Source: JASUTC01 sp964604305 (GTDB lineage: Bacteria > Thermotogota > Thermotogae > MWEM01). Taken from it: 64,000 nucleotides of DNA. The stretch is from assembly GCA_964604305.1 (NCBI GenBank), contig CAZRYM010000004.1:1-64000 (forward strand), in the 5' to 3' direction. Shown here piece by piece: positions 25,995 through 34,525 of the stretch. The translations under genes and the position numbers were made by a program. Every line of letters starts with the position of its first letter. Within the stretch, counting starts at the first letter, position 1. The notes beneath the pieces are model-generated. The model ran no database searches. It was not told where the DNA came from and worked only from the letters and a program-made list of their open reading frames with translations.

Positions 25995-28502
25995 TTAAAT
26001 CATTCCCATGAGGGAGTTCTGGATGCCTATTTTCGGTTGAATCTCTTCTCCGATATAAAAATCCAATGTAAGACGAAAATCCAACCAGTATTGTACTCCG
26101 ATGTCTATCCACATTCCTAAAATTATTGCATAGGGTATTTCTTTTGAAAGGTCTTGACTCAGTCCAAAATGAAAGACTGGCGATGATAACCTGAATTTCC
26201 CTTCCTGTGTGCCTACCGGAGAAATGAAATTCAGTGGATACCAACTTTCAGCTGTTAAAATGGTTTTTGAGTAAGCGGTTGTTTGGCTTATCATTCCGGT
26301 CATAGAGTATGGAAGAGCCAATCCGACAGCCGATTGAGAGAAAAATCCCGAAGTTCCCAATTGGATTATTTGTTGAAACTGCGGGACGGAAATGGGATTA
26401 TCCGGATAAACGATGGGCTTAAACGCTTGATGAAGATAAAAGTCCGTGATTGGTTTCCATGGCAGATCATCACTTGTATGATTAATGCCGAGATTTAAAG
26501 CAGGTTCAATGTACGCAGCTCTTTCGTCTTCACGTAAGGCAAAAGGAAATCGGAAAGAAGCTGACAATTCTTCATACTCGCTTGTTCCATTCCAAGTTAA
26601 TTGAAAGTCGGGAAAACCTCTGTGAATAAGGGAATAATCCCATACGAAATAATCTCCGATTCCACCCAGATATCCATACCAGATCCATTCCTTCATATCA
26701 TCCCACCCTGCAATGCCTGCAACACCTATTAGTTTATCTTCCAAGGCAAAAAGAGCAGGGATTCCAAAACGGGGGATGGGTAAGAGAGTTTGTTGATAAT
26801 CCCAATTTTTAAGAAGGCTATCATAAACAGGGTCTTCATCAAGATTTAGTTCAACATATTCTATCCGTTGCTGTTCGATAGTTAATGGTTCTTCAGCCGA
26901 AGAAAGCAGCCGATTAAAAACAAACCCTTTACCGGAGTAGCTTCTGAAATAATAATCTCCATTAAAAAAAACCGGTTTATATGCACCAAATTCGGAATCG
27001 GTAAGTTTTGTACAACTGGATTTCAATTCATCGAAGAAGTAAATGTTGTATTCGCCCTCTTTGTCACTGGCGTACAAAACTCCATCAGAGTAGAGAAATG
27101 GATCTATTTCGTTTTCAGGTGTCCGCATTACAACGGATAATTTATCAGTTTCTAAATCCAACTCGTAAAGATCAGCATTTCCGTTATATGTAATAGACAT
27201 GATCATACGTCCATCGTAGCTACTCATGTTGTTGATATAGAAATCCGAATTGGGAGACAGGTAATAAGCAATCTTTTCAGTTATTATATTGTATGTAGCT
27301 AATCCTGTACCCCCTTTTTCCAAAAAAGTGTAAATAAGTGTTTCATCATCCAACCATTCGACAGACTGTGGTCTTTTCACCTCTTCTAAACGCTTAAATG
27401 ACCCCTTAAAGCCACCTATATATAAGCTGAGGTCATATTGTTCATAACCGTTGGAATTTGCGTAAATTATGGCAATATTATCAGAAGGTGAAACTGCAAA
27501 GTTTGTTGGTATTGGAAGTGTCTTTGAAGATATAGATTCATCATTTCGACGATAAAGTTTTGTTTGCGCACCGGGAACTTGAACAAAATAATAAAGATAT
27601 GAATCGGAAACAGCGCTTAAACCTGAATAATAAATCGATTCCGTAACCTTTTCATAGATATAGTTTTCTGATATTTTCTCCATAGAGGTTATACTATAAA
27701 GCCAGGCCTTCCAAGCTGAAATAAAATCTGAAAAGCCGGAACCACTTATATCTTCTATCATTCTGATAAAGTTGAATCTATATTCATTACCGTATTCATT
27801 AACCATTTTTGAAACTGCCTGCTCACCGAAGGTTTCTTCCAGATATTTAACAAAAAAAGAACCGTAAAGATAGTTAAAACCAATAGGGGTAAAATCGGGA
27901 GAAGTCATTCCTCCAGCCAAGCTCAGCCCTCTGAATCCATTATCTTGTATTTCGGCTTTTAAATAGGAAAGATATCGGCTATCGTTGAGTCTTCCTTTTT
28001 CAAAAAGTAATGACTCTGAATAGATTGAAACTCCTTCGTGCAAAAAGGAAGGTGTAAAAGCAGTATCAAAAAGGACTGATACCGGATGTCCAAACAAACC
28101 GAGCAAATCTTTCATCCAGTCCGATTTATTGGCCAGCAAAATGTGTGTCAATTCATGTGAAAACACAAAAGGGACCCACCATTTATATGTGTTATTATAA
28201 TAATCAGATGAACTTCTATTAGTATAAATGATGATTGCATTTGAAAAGATATCCGCATAGGCATTTGCAAAATCCACTGTATCTAACAAATAGACCTTCA
28301 ATCGTTTTTTTAGTGTTATGCCGTAAAAATCAGTTAAGGTTTTGTATATTTCATCCCCTTGTTGTATTAATTGAACAGCGGCATCATGGACGGATTGCTG
28401 ATAATAAACGTCAAAATGTTCTGCAGGAAAATGATAATAACTTTGAGAAATGGATATAGTGGCAAGTAAAAGAAAAAATAAGATCAATATGAATCTTTTC
28501 AT
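25995..28502 (-). CDS. Secreted metallopeptidase-propeller-barrel protein
   Basis: An 835-residue exported protein with signal peptide (1-20). Residues about 25-280 form a peptidase-MA-like domain with zinc motif HELTH (116-120) and a second glutamate in LHEGVSIYSES (Glu156), the gluzincin arrangement. Residues about 290-560 show repeated short strands with YxxD and SYDG-type turns, as in TolB/WD40-like propellers. The last 270 residues are rich in aromatic, alternating strands (for example WYGYLGGIGDYFVWDYSL) and end without a charged tail, suggesting an outer-membrane beta-barrel or barrel-like domain. Such a protein would sit at the cell surface or outer membrane. The barrel call is inference. 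Confidence 0.8.
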   Translation of the reverse strand: MKRFILILFFLLLATISISQSYYHFPAEHFDVYYQQSVHDAAVQLIQQGDEIYKTLTDFYGITLKKRLKVYLLDTVDFANAYADIFSNAIIIYTNRSSSDYYNNTYKWWVPFVFSHELTHILLANKSDWMKDLLGLFGHPVSVLFDTAFTPSFLHEGVSIYSESLLFEKGRLNDSRYLSYLKAEIQDNGFRGLSLAGGMTSPDFTPIGFNYLYGSFFVKYLEETFGEQAVSKMVNEYGNEYRFNFIRMIEDISGSGFSDFISAWKAWLYSITSMEKISENYIYEKVTESIYYSGLSAVSDSYLYYFVQVPGAQTKLYRRNDESISSKTLPIPTNFAVSPSDNIAIIYANSNGYEQYDLSLYIGGFKGSFKRLEEVKRPQSVEWLDDETLIYTFLEKGGTGLATYNIITEKIAYYLSPNSDFYINNMSSYDGRMIMSITYNGNADLYELDLETDKLSVVMRTPENEIDPFLYSDGVLYASDKEGEYNIYFFDELKSSCTKLTDSEFGAYKPVFFNGDYYFRSYSGKGFVFNRLLSSAEEPLTIEQQRIEYVELNLDEDPVYDSLLKNWDYQQTLLPIPRFGIPALFALEDKLIGVAGIAGWDDMKEWIWYGYLGGIGDYFVWDYSLIHRGFPDFQLTWNGTSEYEELSASFRFPFALREDERAAYIEPALNLGINHTSDDLPWKPITDFYLHQAFKPIVYPDNPISVPQFQQIIQLGTSGFFSQSAVGLALPYSMTGMISQTTAYSKTILTAESWYPLNFISPVGTQEGKFRLSSPVFHFGLSQDLSKEIPYAIILGMWIDIGVQYWLDFRLTLDFYIGEEIQPKIGIQNSLMGMI

Positions 28503-28523
28503 AAAAAAACCTCCCTGAAATTC

Positions 28524-28552
28524 TTTGCATTTTGAGAAATTTAATATATAAT
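28524..28552 (+). promoter_or_regulatory. Possible malic enzyme promoter
   Basis: TTTGCA (28524-28529) and TATAAT (28547-28552) with a 17-base spacer. The -10 is consensus and the -35 is weak. It lies in the divergent spacer between the secreted metallopeptidase gene and the malic enzyme gene. Confidence 0.5.
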
Positions 28553-28578
28553 AAAAAAAACGAAGGGGATGAAAAGAT

Positions 28579-29724
28579 TTGGATATTTACGAAAAGGCTC
28601 TTGAACACCATAGAAAATGGCAAGGAAAGATTTCTACTTATGTGAAATCTATCGTTCAAAATAAAGAAGATCTTAGTTTAGCTTACACCCCCGGAGTTGC
28701 CGCTCCATGCAAAGAAATTGTAAAGAACCCTGACAATATATATGATTATACAATAAAAGGCAATACAATTGCCATAGTAAGTGATGGCTCAGCTGTATTG
28801 GGATTGGGAAACATTGGTCCACAAGCCGCTATTCCTGTGATGGAGGGTAAAGCGGTCCTGTTCAAAGCATTTGCTGATTTGAATGCTTTTCCAATTTGCC
28901 TAAATACTCAGGACAGTGAAGAGATCATCCAAACTGTGATTAATATTTCCCCTGTTTTTGGAGGAATAAATTTGGAAGACATTTCTGCACCACGTTGTTT
29001 TTATATTGAAAAGAGGTTAAAGGAATTGTTGAGTATACCTGTTTTTCACGATGATCAACATGGAACTGCGGTAGTGGTACTGGCAGGAATCATTAATGCA
29101 TTAAAGTTGGTGAAAAAATCGATCATGCAATGTAAGGTTGTGATCAATGGAGCAGGAGCTGCTGGAATTGCAATTGCTAAATTACTCAGCAGTTATGGTT
29201 TTATTGAGATCGTTTTATGTGATAAAAAAGGTGCTATTTACCAAGGTGCAGACTGGCTAAATGATGAACAGGAATACATGGCAAAAGAAACCAATCCCTA
29301 TAAGGAAAAAGGAGATCTTCGAAAGGTTATTGCAAATTCTGATATATTTATCGGTGTATCTGCTCCTGATGTGGTTGATGGAGATATGATTAAAAGTATG
29401 AACAAAGATTCCATCGTTTTTGCTATGGCGAATCCAAAACCTGAGATATCTCCAGAACTTGCTAAAGCCGCCGGTGCAAAAATAGTTGGGACAGGAAGAT
29501 CTGATTATCCAAATCAAGTTAATAACGTACTGGCCTTTCCCGGTATTATGAAAGCTGCTGTAAAAATGAAGAAACAGATTACTGATGATGTTAAAACAAA
29601 AGCTGCTGAAGCATTGGCATCATTTATTCATGAGGATCAGCTATCTTGCGAAAAAATACTTCCTTATCCTTTTGAAAAGGGTATAGCTGAATATATTGCC
29701 AAAGCGATTGAAGGGGATTTTTGA
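28579..29724 (+). CDS. Malic enzyme (oxaloacetate-decarboxylating)
   Basis: Converts malate to pyruvate, CO2 and NAD(P)H. It is the short 381-aa bacterial form. Seen: LAYTPGVAAPC near the N-terminus (the catalytic tyrosine region), SDGSAVLGLGNIGPQAAIPVMEGK, the metal-binding stretch FHDDQHGTA and the Rossmann motif INGAGAAGIAIAKLL. The choice between NAD and NADP cannot be made here. The TTG start at 28579 follows an AAGGGGATG site; an ATG at 28569 is out of frame and closes after 11 codons. The fructokinase gene follows after 27 bases. Confidence 0.94.
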   Translation: MDIYEKALEHHRKWQGKISTYVKSIVQNKEDLSLAYTPGVAAPCKEIVKNPDNIYDYTIKGNTIAIVSDGSAVLGLGNIGPQAAIPVMEGKAVLFKAFADLNAFPICLNTQDSEEIIQTVINISPVFGGINLEDISAPRCFYIEKRLKELLSIPVFHDDQHGTAVVVLAGIINALKLVKKSIMQCKVVINGAGAAGIAIAKLLSSYGFIEIVLCDKKGAIYQGADWLNDEQEYMAKETNPYKEKGDLRKVIANSDIFIGVSAPDVVDGDMIKSMNKDSIVFAMANPKPEISPELAKAAGAKIVGTGRSDYPNQVNNVLAFPGIMKAAVKMKKQITDDVKTKAAEALASFIHEDQLSCEKILPYPFEKGIAEYIAKAIEGDF

Positions 29725-29751
29725 CTCTTGTGAATAAAATGGAGGTTAAAG

Positions 29752-30675
29752 ATGAAAAAGGTTGTTTTACTTGGAGAAGCCTTAATAGATTTTCTTTCAG
29801 ATGATTATTCAGAGCATCTTTCAGATGTGGAAGGTTTTAAAAGGCATGCAGGCGGATCACCTGCAAATATCACCGCGAATCTTCTGAATCTCGGTGAAGA
29901 TGCCATCCTCATAACGAGAATAGGCAAGGATCCCTTTGGTGATTATCTCACTCATACCTTCCAGGAAAAGGGAATTGATACCAGCTATGTACAAGTCGAT
30001 GAGGAGAGAAACACCTCTTTAGTTTTTGTTGCCAAATCAAAAGGTAATCCTAAATTTTTACCAGTAAGATCTGCTGATTATTATATTGAAAAACCAAATA
30101 ACATAAAAGAAGTGCTTAAAGAAACAGGCTTTTTTCACATCAGCTCATGGAGTATATCTCATAATCCCTCCCGTAAAACTGTTTTTAGTATCATAGATGA
30201 TATTGCGGATACAAAGATAAAATTATGTTTTGATCCGAATTATCGGAAGATATTATGGGAAAGAGAGGATGATCCCATGATAACCATTTCAAAGGTTCTA
30301 AAAAACACATATCTTTGTAAACCTTCAGATGATGATGCCTTTCATATTTTTGGGAAAATGGACAGTGAAACATATGTAAAAGAATTTCATAAATTAGGAG
30401 CACAAAATGTCATCCTTACCATGGGAAAAGATGGCGCACTTGTTTCAGATGGTAAAAAAATGGTTCATCAGGAAACTGTTAGTCGAGTCGTTGTGGAAAC
30501 AACAGGTGCAGGTGACGGTTTTTGGTCAGGAGTCTATTGTGCATTTATTAATAATCAAGACATCTTTACAGCTGCAAGGTGGGGTAGTGCGGTAGCAGCT
30601 TTCAGACTTAGAACGGTCGGATCAGATCTCCCTTTACCTTCGATGGCAGTTATCAGATCCGAGTTTTTGATGTGA
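29752..30675 (+). CDS. Fructokinase (PfkB family)
   Basis: Sugar kinase of the ribokinase/PfkB family, most like fructokinases. It has the N-terminal GGSPANIT motif (GG-PAN), an aromatic-rich middle and the C-terminal ATP/catalytic motif TTGAGDGFWSG, whose Asp is the base. At 307 aa it has the usual length. It lies between malic enzyme and an SPS-type glycosyltransferase; in several bacteria a fructokinase gene adjoins sucrose synthesis genes, which supports fructose as substrate. The substrate is nevertheless inferred. Confidence 0.88.
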   Translation: MKKVVLLGEALIDFLSDDYSEHLSDVEGFKRHAGGSPANITANLLNLGEDAILITRIGKDPFGDYLTHTFQEKGIDTSYVQVDEERNTSLVFVAKSKGNPKFLPVRSADYYIEKPNNIKEVLKETGFFHISSWSISHNPSRKTVFSIIDDIADTKIKLCFDPNYRKILWEREDDPMITISKVLKNTYLCKPSDDDAFHIFGKMDSETYVKEFHKLGAQNVILTMGKDGALVSDGKKMVHQETVSRVVVETTGAGDGFWSGVYCAFINNQDIFTAARWGSAVAAFRLRTVGSDLPLPSMAVIRSEFLM

Positions 30676-30742
30676 AAATATGAATCTAATAAGCATGAAA
30701 TAAAAGTAACTACGTTTATGAGCTCGAAAAAGGAGTGAAAAG

Positions 30743-32143
30743 ATGAGAATAGCTTTTTTAAACCCGCAAGGTAATTTTGATTCCAAAGATAGTTACTGGA
30801 CAGAACATCCTGATTTTGGAGGTCAACTTGTATATGTCAAAGAATTGGCTTCAGCAATGGCAGAGACAGGAATTCAAACAGATATTATAACTAGAAAAAT
30901 TATTGATTCAAAATGGCCTGAATTTCAATCTGAGACAGATGTATATGAAAATATTAAGGATTTAAGAATAATACGTATTCCCTGTGGCCCTGAGACCTTT
31001 TTGAGAAAGGAAGATTTATGGCCTTATCTTGATGAATGGTCTAAGAACATTGTCGAATTTTACAAAAGAGAAGATGAATATCCTGATTTTTTTACCGGAC
31101 ATTATGGCGATGGTGGTATTGCCTGTGCTATGATTTCTGATATAAAGAAGATTCCTTATTCTTTTACAGCACATTCACTGGGTGCTTTAAAAATGGATAA
31201 GCTTGGTATAAACAAGGAAAATATCAACGATTTTGAACGTATATTCCATTTCAGCAAGCGGTTAGCAGCTGAAAGAATTTCTATGAAATACTCATGTGTC
31301 AATTTTGTCAGTACTGAAATGGAAAGATTCGAACAATATGGTCATCCAAAATATGAAAGATGGATCAATGTAAAGGATGATTCTCATTTCAAAGTAGTTC
31401 CTCCAGGAGTCAACAGAAAGATTTTTAATGAAACACCATCTTTTGAAGATCAAGCTGCTCAGCAACAGCTAAATGCCTTTAAAAAACCTCTCGTTATTCT
31501 CTCTAGTAGAATCGATGCCAAAAAAAATCATTTAGGAGTGATTAAAGCATTTGCCAACAACAAGGCATTAAGAGAAAAAGCTCATTTGGTGATCGTAGTC
31601 AGAGGTGTGGAAGATGTTTATGAAAGCATTGATACACTAAAAGAAAGTGAGAAGAAGATTGTAAAAGAATGGCTGACTTTTATCAAAGAAAACAGATTAA
31701 AGAATCATGTATCTTTTTATAATGCTGAAAATCAACATGATTTAGCAGCTCTTTACAGGACTGCAAGAGAAAAAGGTTCTTTTTTTTGTAATCCCGCTTT
31801 GTATGAACCCTTTGGGTTGACAGTGATAGAAGCGATGTCCTGTGGACTTCCTGTTGTGGCAACCAGAAATGGTGGGCCCAGTGAAATATTACGAGAAAAT
31901 GGGTTTAAATATGGTTTTTTATTCGATCCCGAAGAAGTTGATTCAATCATAGAGGCTTTAAACAAGTGTTTAATGACAAAAAAGGATTACCAAAAATATT
32001 CTGAACTTTCTATTTCAAGAGTTCTTGAAAAATATACATGGTCGAAAACTGCTCAGGAATATTTAAAAGAAATCAAAGCAAAGCTTGTAGATTATAAACC
32101 TGGAGTGATAAATCTAACAGCTTTTTATGAAACTTTAAAATAA
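30743..32143 (+). CDS. Sucrose-phosphate-synthase-type GT4 glycosyltransferase
   Basis: Retaining GT-B glycosyltransferase, family GT4. It starts with FLNPQGNF, followed by DFGGQLVYVKELA, the pattern of sucrose synthases and sucrose- or mannosylfructose-phosphate synthases. It has FTAHSLG, a VPPGVNRKIF hinge and the donor site EPFGLTVIEA with GLPVVATRNGGPSEI. At 466 aa it is a single catalytic module with no phosphatase domain attached. Product candidates are sucrose, sucrose 6-phosphate or mannosylfructose phosphate. The neighbouring fructokinase fits any fructose-containing acceptor. The stop is 7 bases from the 3' end of the opposing tmRNA gene. Confidence 0.88.
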   Translation: MRIAFLNPQGNFDSKDSYWTEHPDFGGQLVYVKELASAMAETGIQTDIITRKIIDSKWPEFQSETDVYENIKDLRIIRIPCGPETFLRKEDLWPYLDEWSKNIVEFYKREDEYPDFFTGHYGDGGIACAMISDIKKIPYSFTAHSLGALKMDKLGINKENINDFERIFHFSKRLAAERISMKYSCVNFVSTEMERFEQYGHPKYERWINVKDDSHFKVVPPGVNRKIFNETPSFEDQAAQQQLNAFKKPLVILSSRIDAKKNHLGVIKAFANNKALREKAHLVIVVRGVEDVYESIDTLKESEKKIVKEWLTFIKENRLKNHVSFYNAENQHDLAALYRTAREKGSFFCNPALYEPFGLTVIEAMSCGLPVVATRNGGPSEILRENGFKYGFLFDPEEVDSIIEALNKCLMTKKDYQKYSELSISRVLEKYTWSKTAQEYLKEIKAKLVDYKPGVINLTAFYETLK

Positions 32144-32150
32144 TAAAAAA

Positions 32151-32505
32151 TGGTGGAGGCGGGGGGAATTGAACCCCCGTCCGAAAGTAGCGTATAGAAG
32201 GCATCTACGTGCGTAGCTTTTGTTTTAATTTCGGATCAACCAGGTACAAAAGCAAACCCCGTTAATCCTATCCGCTAAATTGTCCTTATGCTCATTGCGG
32301 AAATGAACATAAGTGAGCTCGAATTATCGTCGCTCTTTCAGTCCGTCTCGAGCTAAACAGTCTGAAGAACGGTAGCCTTTTTTAGGCTGCTAAAGCAAAT
32401 TCAGTTTCGTCAATTAATTTGATTGTTCACCCGTTTAACGAGTCTGATGAAAACTCGGCACGCTTCCTTTTATCCGTCAACTTCCGTCGAACCCTGATCG
32501 CCCCC
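32151..32505 (-). ncRNA. ssrA: Transfer-messenger RNA (ssrA)
   Basis: Rescues stalled ribosomes. Read on the minus strand, the 5' end GGGGGCGATCAGGGTTCGAC and the 3' end GCCTCCACCA (CCA encoded) form the tRNA-like acceptor stem, and GGGGGTTCAATTCCCCC is the T-arm. The tag reading frame ends in DETEFALAA followed by TAA (32382-32384); the likely resume codon is AAA at 32418-32420 after CAATC, giving a 12-residue tag. Pseudoknot-type GC-rich repeats follow the tag. The 3' CCA is directly followed by T6, which would serve as the terminator tail. Confidence 0.95.
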
Positions 32506-32538
32506 CTATAGGGGTTAATTCCTTAGTGTCAGTATATG

Positions 32539-32567
32539 ATTGTATCATAAATATCCGCTTTTTTCAA
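32539..32567 (-). promoter_or_regulatory. Promoter of ssrA
   Basis: On the minus strand TTGAAA (32562-32567) and TACAAT (32539-32544) are separated by 17 bases. The promoter begins two bases after the coaE stop and points into ssrA. A transcript starting here would carry a leader of about 27 bases that contains CCCCTATAGGGG just at the mature 5' end. Confidence 0.7.
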
Positions 32568-32568
32568 A

Positions 32569-33168
32569 TCAAAATTTTGGAATCAATTTCTCGAGTAGAT
32601 CATCGCAACTTTTATATAAGTCTTTCAAAGTGCCGTTATTCATAATGACGTAATCTACTTTTTCTTCATTCATCTTTTGTGTTTGTAAAATCTTTTCAAT
32701 CTCTTTAGGGGGTTTATTATCCCGCTTCATTATACGTTTTATAATATCTTTTTCAGCAGCTTTTATTAAGACTGTTAAATCAAGATATTTGTTCATGCCC
32801 ATTTTGAAAAGAATTGCAGCTTCCAAAAAAACTACTTTCACACCCTTTTCAAATTCCATTGTTATCCATTCTTTTGCTAATTCATTCATCTTAGGATGTA
32901 AGATTGCGTTTAAACTATCAAGTTTTTTTTGATCGTTAAACACAATTTCTGACAGTTTTTTCCTGTTTATGCGATTTGAGCTATCTAAGATCCTTTTTCC
33001 AAAAACTGAGATTAATATTTTTATAATGCTCAAATCATAGAGGACATCGTGTCCAACTTGATCCATAAAAAGGACCGGATAACCGGTCCTTTCGATGTAT
33101 TTTGCAGCTTCAGTTTTCCCTGAGCCTATCAGACCGGTTATGCCGACACTTATTCTATCCGGTGTCAT
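32569..33168 (-). CDS. coaE: Dephospho-CoA kinase
   Basis: Phosphorylates dephospho-CoA in the last step of coenzyme A synthesis. P-loop GLIGSGKT is at about 11-18, followed by the MDQVGHDVLYD segment (family D-x-HxL-D) and HPKMNE. The frame extends upstream inside tldE, but the ATG at 33168 starts MTPDRISVGITG, which matches the family and gives 199 aa. It lies one base after the tldE stop. The lid region reads RDNKPPKE. It is the last gene of the long minus-strand directon. A terminator-like hairpin lies near its 5' end. Confidence 0.93.
   Translation of the reverse strand: MTPDRISVGITGLIGSGKTEAAKYIERTGYPVLFMDQVGHDVLYDLSIIKILISVFGKRILDSSNRINRKKLSEIVFNDQKKLDSLNAILHPKMNELAKEWITMEFEKGVKVVFLEAAILFKMGMNKYLDLTVLIKAAEKDIIKRIMKRDNKPPKEIEKILQTQKMNEEKVDYVIMNNGTLKDLYKSCDDLLEKLIPKF
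33069..33092 (-). terminator. Terminator-like hairpin inside coaE
   Basis: AAAGGACCGG and CCGGTCCTTT (33069-33078 and 33083-33092) pair perfectly over 10 bp with a 4-base loop. On the minus, coding strand the stem is followed by a run of five T, the layout of an intrinsic terminator, about 76-100 bases inside coaE. The structure is clear; termination is inference. Confidence 0.55.
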
Positions 33169-33169
33169 T

Positions 33170-34525
33170 CTATTCGTTTCCGGCAATATCCATTTCGTTG
33201 ATAAGGACTGACGGAGTATACATACCATGTGACATGACCATTGCCATTTGTTTATCTGAACCGATTTCTTGGATGTTTTGAAGCATTTTGAGAAGATTTC
33301 CTGAGAGTGTGATCTGTTCAACAGGATAGGCCTTTTTGCCATCTTCAATTTTATAGCCTTCAGCACTCAGAGAGAATTCTCCTGAGACCGGATTGGCTCC
33401 CGAATGCATTCCTTGTACTCCGGTAATGTACAAACCTGATTTCATAATTTCGAAAAGACCTTCAAGGCTAATATCTCCTTCCTTAAAGTCGATATTAACG
33501 GGCAGTATCGATTCGGTGCCCTTATAACTTCCTCTAAAAGCATTTCCGGTAGGCGCTACACCATCTTTAAAAGCGGTCTTCAGACTATGAAGATAGGTTG
33601 TCAATACACCCCCTGAAACAATCTCTTTATCCTTTGTCAGTGAACCTTGAGAATCTGCAGGACAGTTAAAAATACTGTCTTTATAAAATCTTCTATCCAT
33701 GATGGTTATCTTTTCGGAGAAAATCTTCTCACCGAGTTTGTTTTTTAAAAGAGAAAAGCCCTTTTGAACGTTTTCAGCAGAAATCATTTGAACAAGAAGC
33801 CCAAGGATATTTCCAAGAACATTGTAGTTTAAAATAACCGGGTATTTTCCGCTTTTAATGCTTTTAGCGTCCAACAAACCAACCGATTTGTCTGCAACTG
33901 ATAAAGCAAGGGCTTCAATATCTATTTGGTTAGGAGTTGTAGTAAAAGTAAAATCCATACCGAACTTGTTTTGTTTTCCGTTAGTAGCCATAGCACCAGC
34001 ATACATACCACCGCCGCCATTTTTATAACCGTATTCTACACCGTTAGAATTAGCAAAATAGATTTCATTATACATATCCATGTTAAAACAGTATGGAACC
34101 ATTACAATTCGTTTATCTTTTTCCAGAATCTTTTTTTCCAATAATTGAGTATCTTCAATTTTCTGCTTTGGAGAAATTTTATCAAAGGCCATATCGTAGT
34201 CTTTCCATATACTTATTTCAGCTCTTGAGGTTCCAATAATTTCCTCATCATCCGAATCTATCAGTTCCAAATTTTCAAGTGCATCTGTGACAATCCTCTT
34301 TGCTTCATCTTCGTTATAGTCCTCCGTATAACTATAACCGGCCTTTCCGTTTTGAAGGGCTTTAAAACTGGCACCACCATTTTCTGCATCTTTATAGCTT
34401 TGAATTTCTCCTTTGTTGATAGAACATTCGAATTCATGTGAGCTGATATGATACAATTCGTAATTTTCTATTCCCTTTTTGTTTGCGTTTTTAAAAACCA
34501 ATTTCTTGAATTCTTTTATTTTCAT
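33170..34525 (-). CDS. tldE: TldE/PmbA family metalloprotease subunit
   Basis: Non-catalytic partner of TldD; the heterodimer degrades unfolded peptides and, in enterobacteria, processes microcin B17 and CcdA. The protein shows the PmbA/TldE C-terminal pattern: GTESILPVN, then GLYITGVQGMHSGANPVSGEFSLSAEGY, and lacks the HExxxH motif, as expected. At 451 aa it is of usual size. Its ATG shares one base with the tldD stop (TAATG), so the two are translationally coupled and made in equal amounts. Confidence 0.92.
   Translation of the reverse strand: MKIKEFKKLVFKNANKKGIENYELYHISSHEFECSINKGEIQSYKDAENGGASFKALQNGKAGYSYTEDYNEDEAKRIVTDALENLELIDSDDEEIIGTSRAEISIWKDYDMAFDKISPKQKIEDTQLLEKKILEKDKRIVMVPYCFNMDMYNEIYFANSNGVEYGYKNGGGGMYAGAMATNGKQNKFGMDFTFTTTPNQIDIEALALSVADKSVGLLDAKSIKSGKYPVILNYNVLGNILGLLVQMISAENVQKGFSLLKNKLGEKIFSEKITIMDRRFYKDSIFNCPADSQGSLTKDKEIVSGGVLTTYLHSLKTAFKDGVAPTGNAFRGSYKGTESILPVNIDFKEGDISLEGLFEIMKSGLYITGVQGMHSGANPVSGEFSLSAEGYKIEDGKKAYPVEQITLSGNLLKMLQNIQEIGSDKQMAMVMSHGMYTPSVLINEMDIAGNE

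Noticed and set aside
32144..32568. Unannotated coding gap opposite the SPS-like gene end
   Set aside because: The gap is fully explained by ssrA and its promoter on the minus strand.
33169..33366. 66-residue N-terminal extension of the coaE frame
   Set aside because: It lies inside tldE in another frame, and the CoaE family starts at the ATG at 33168.
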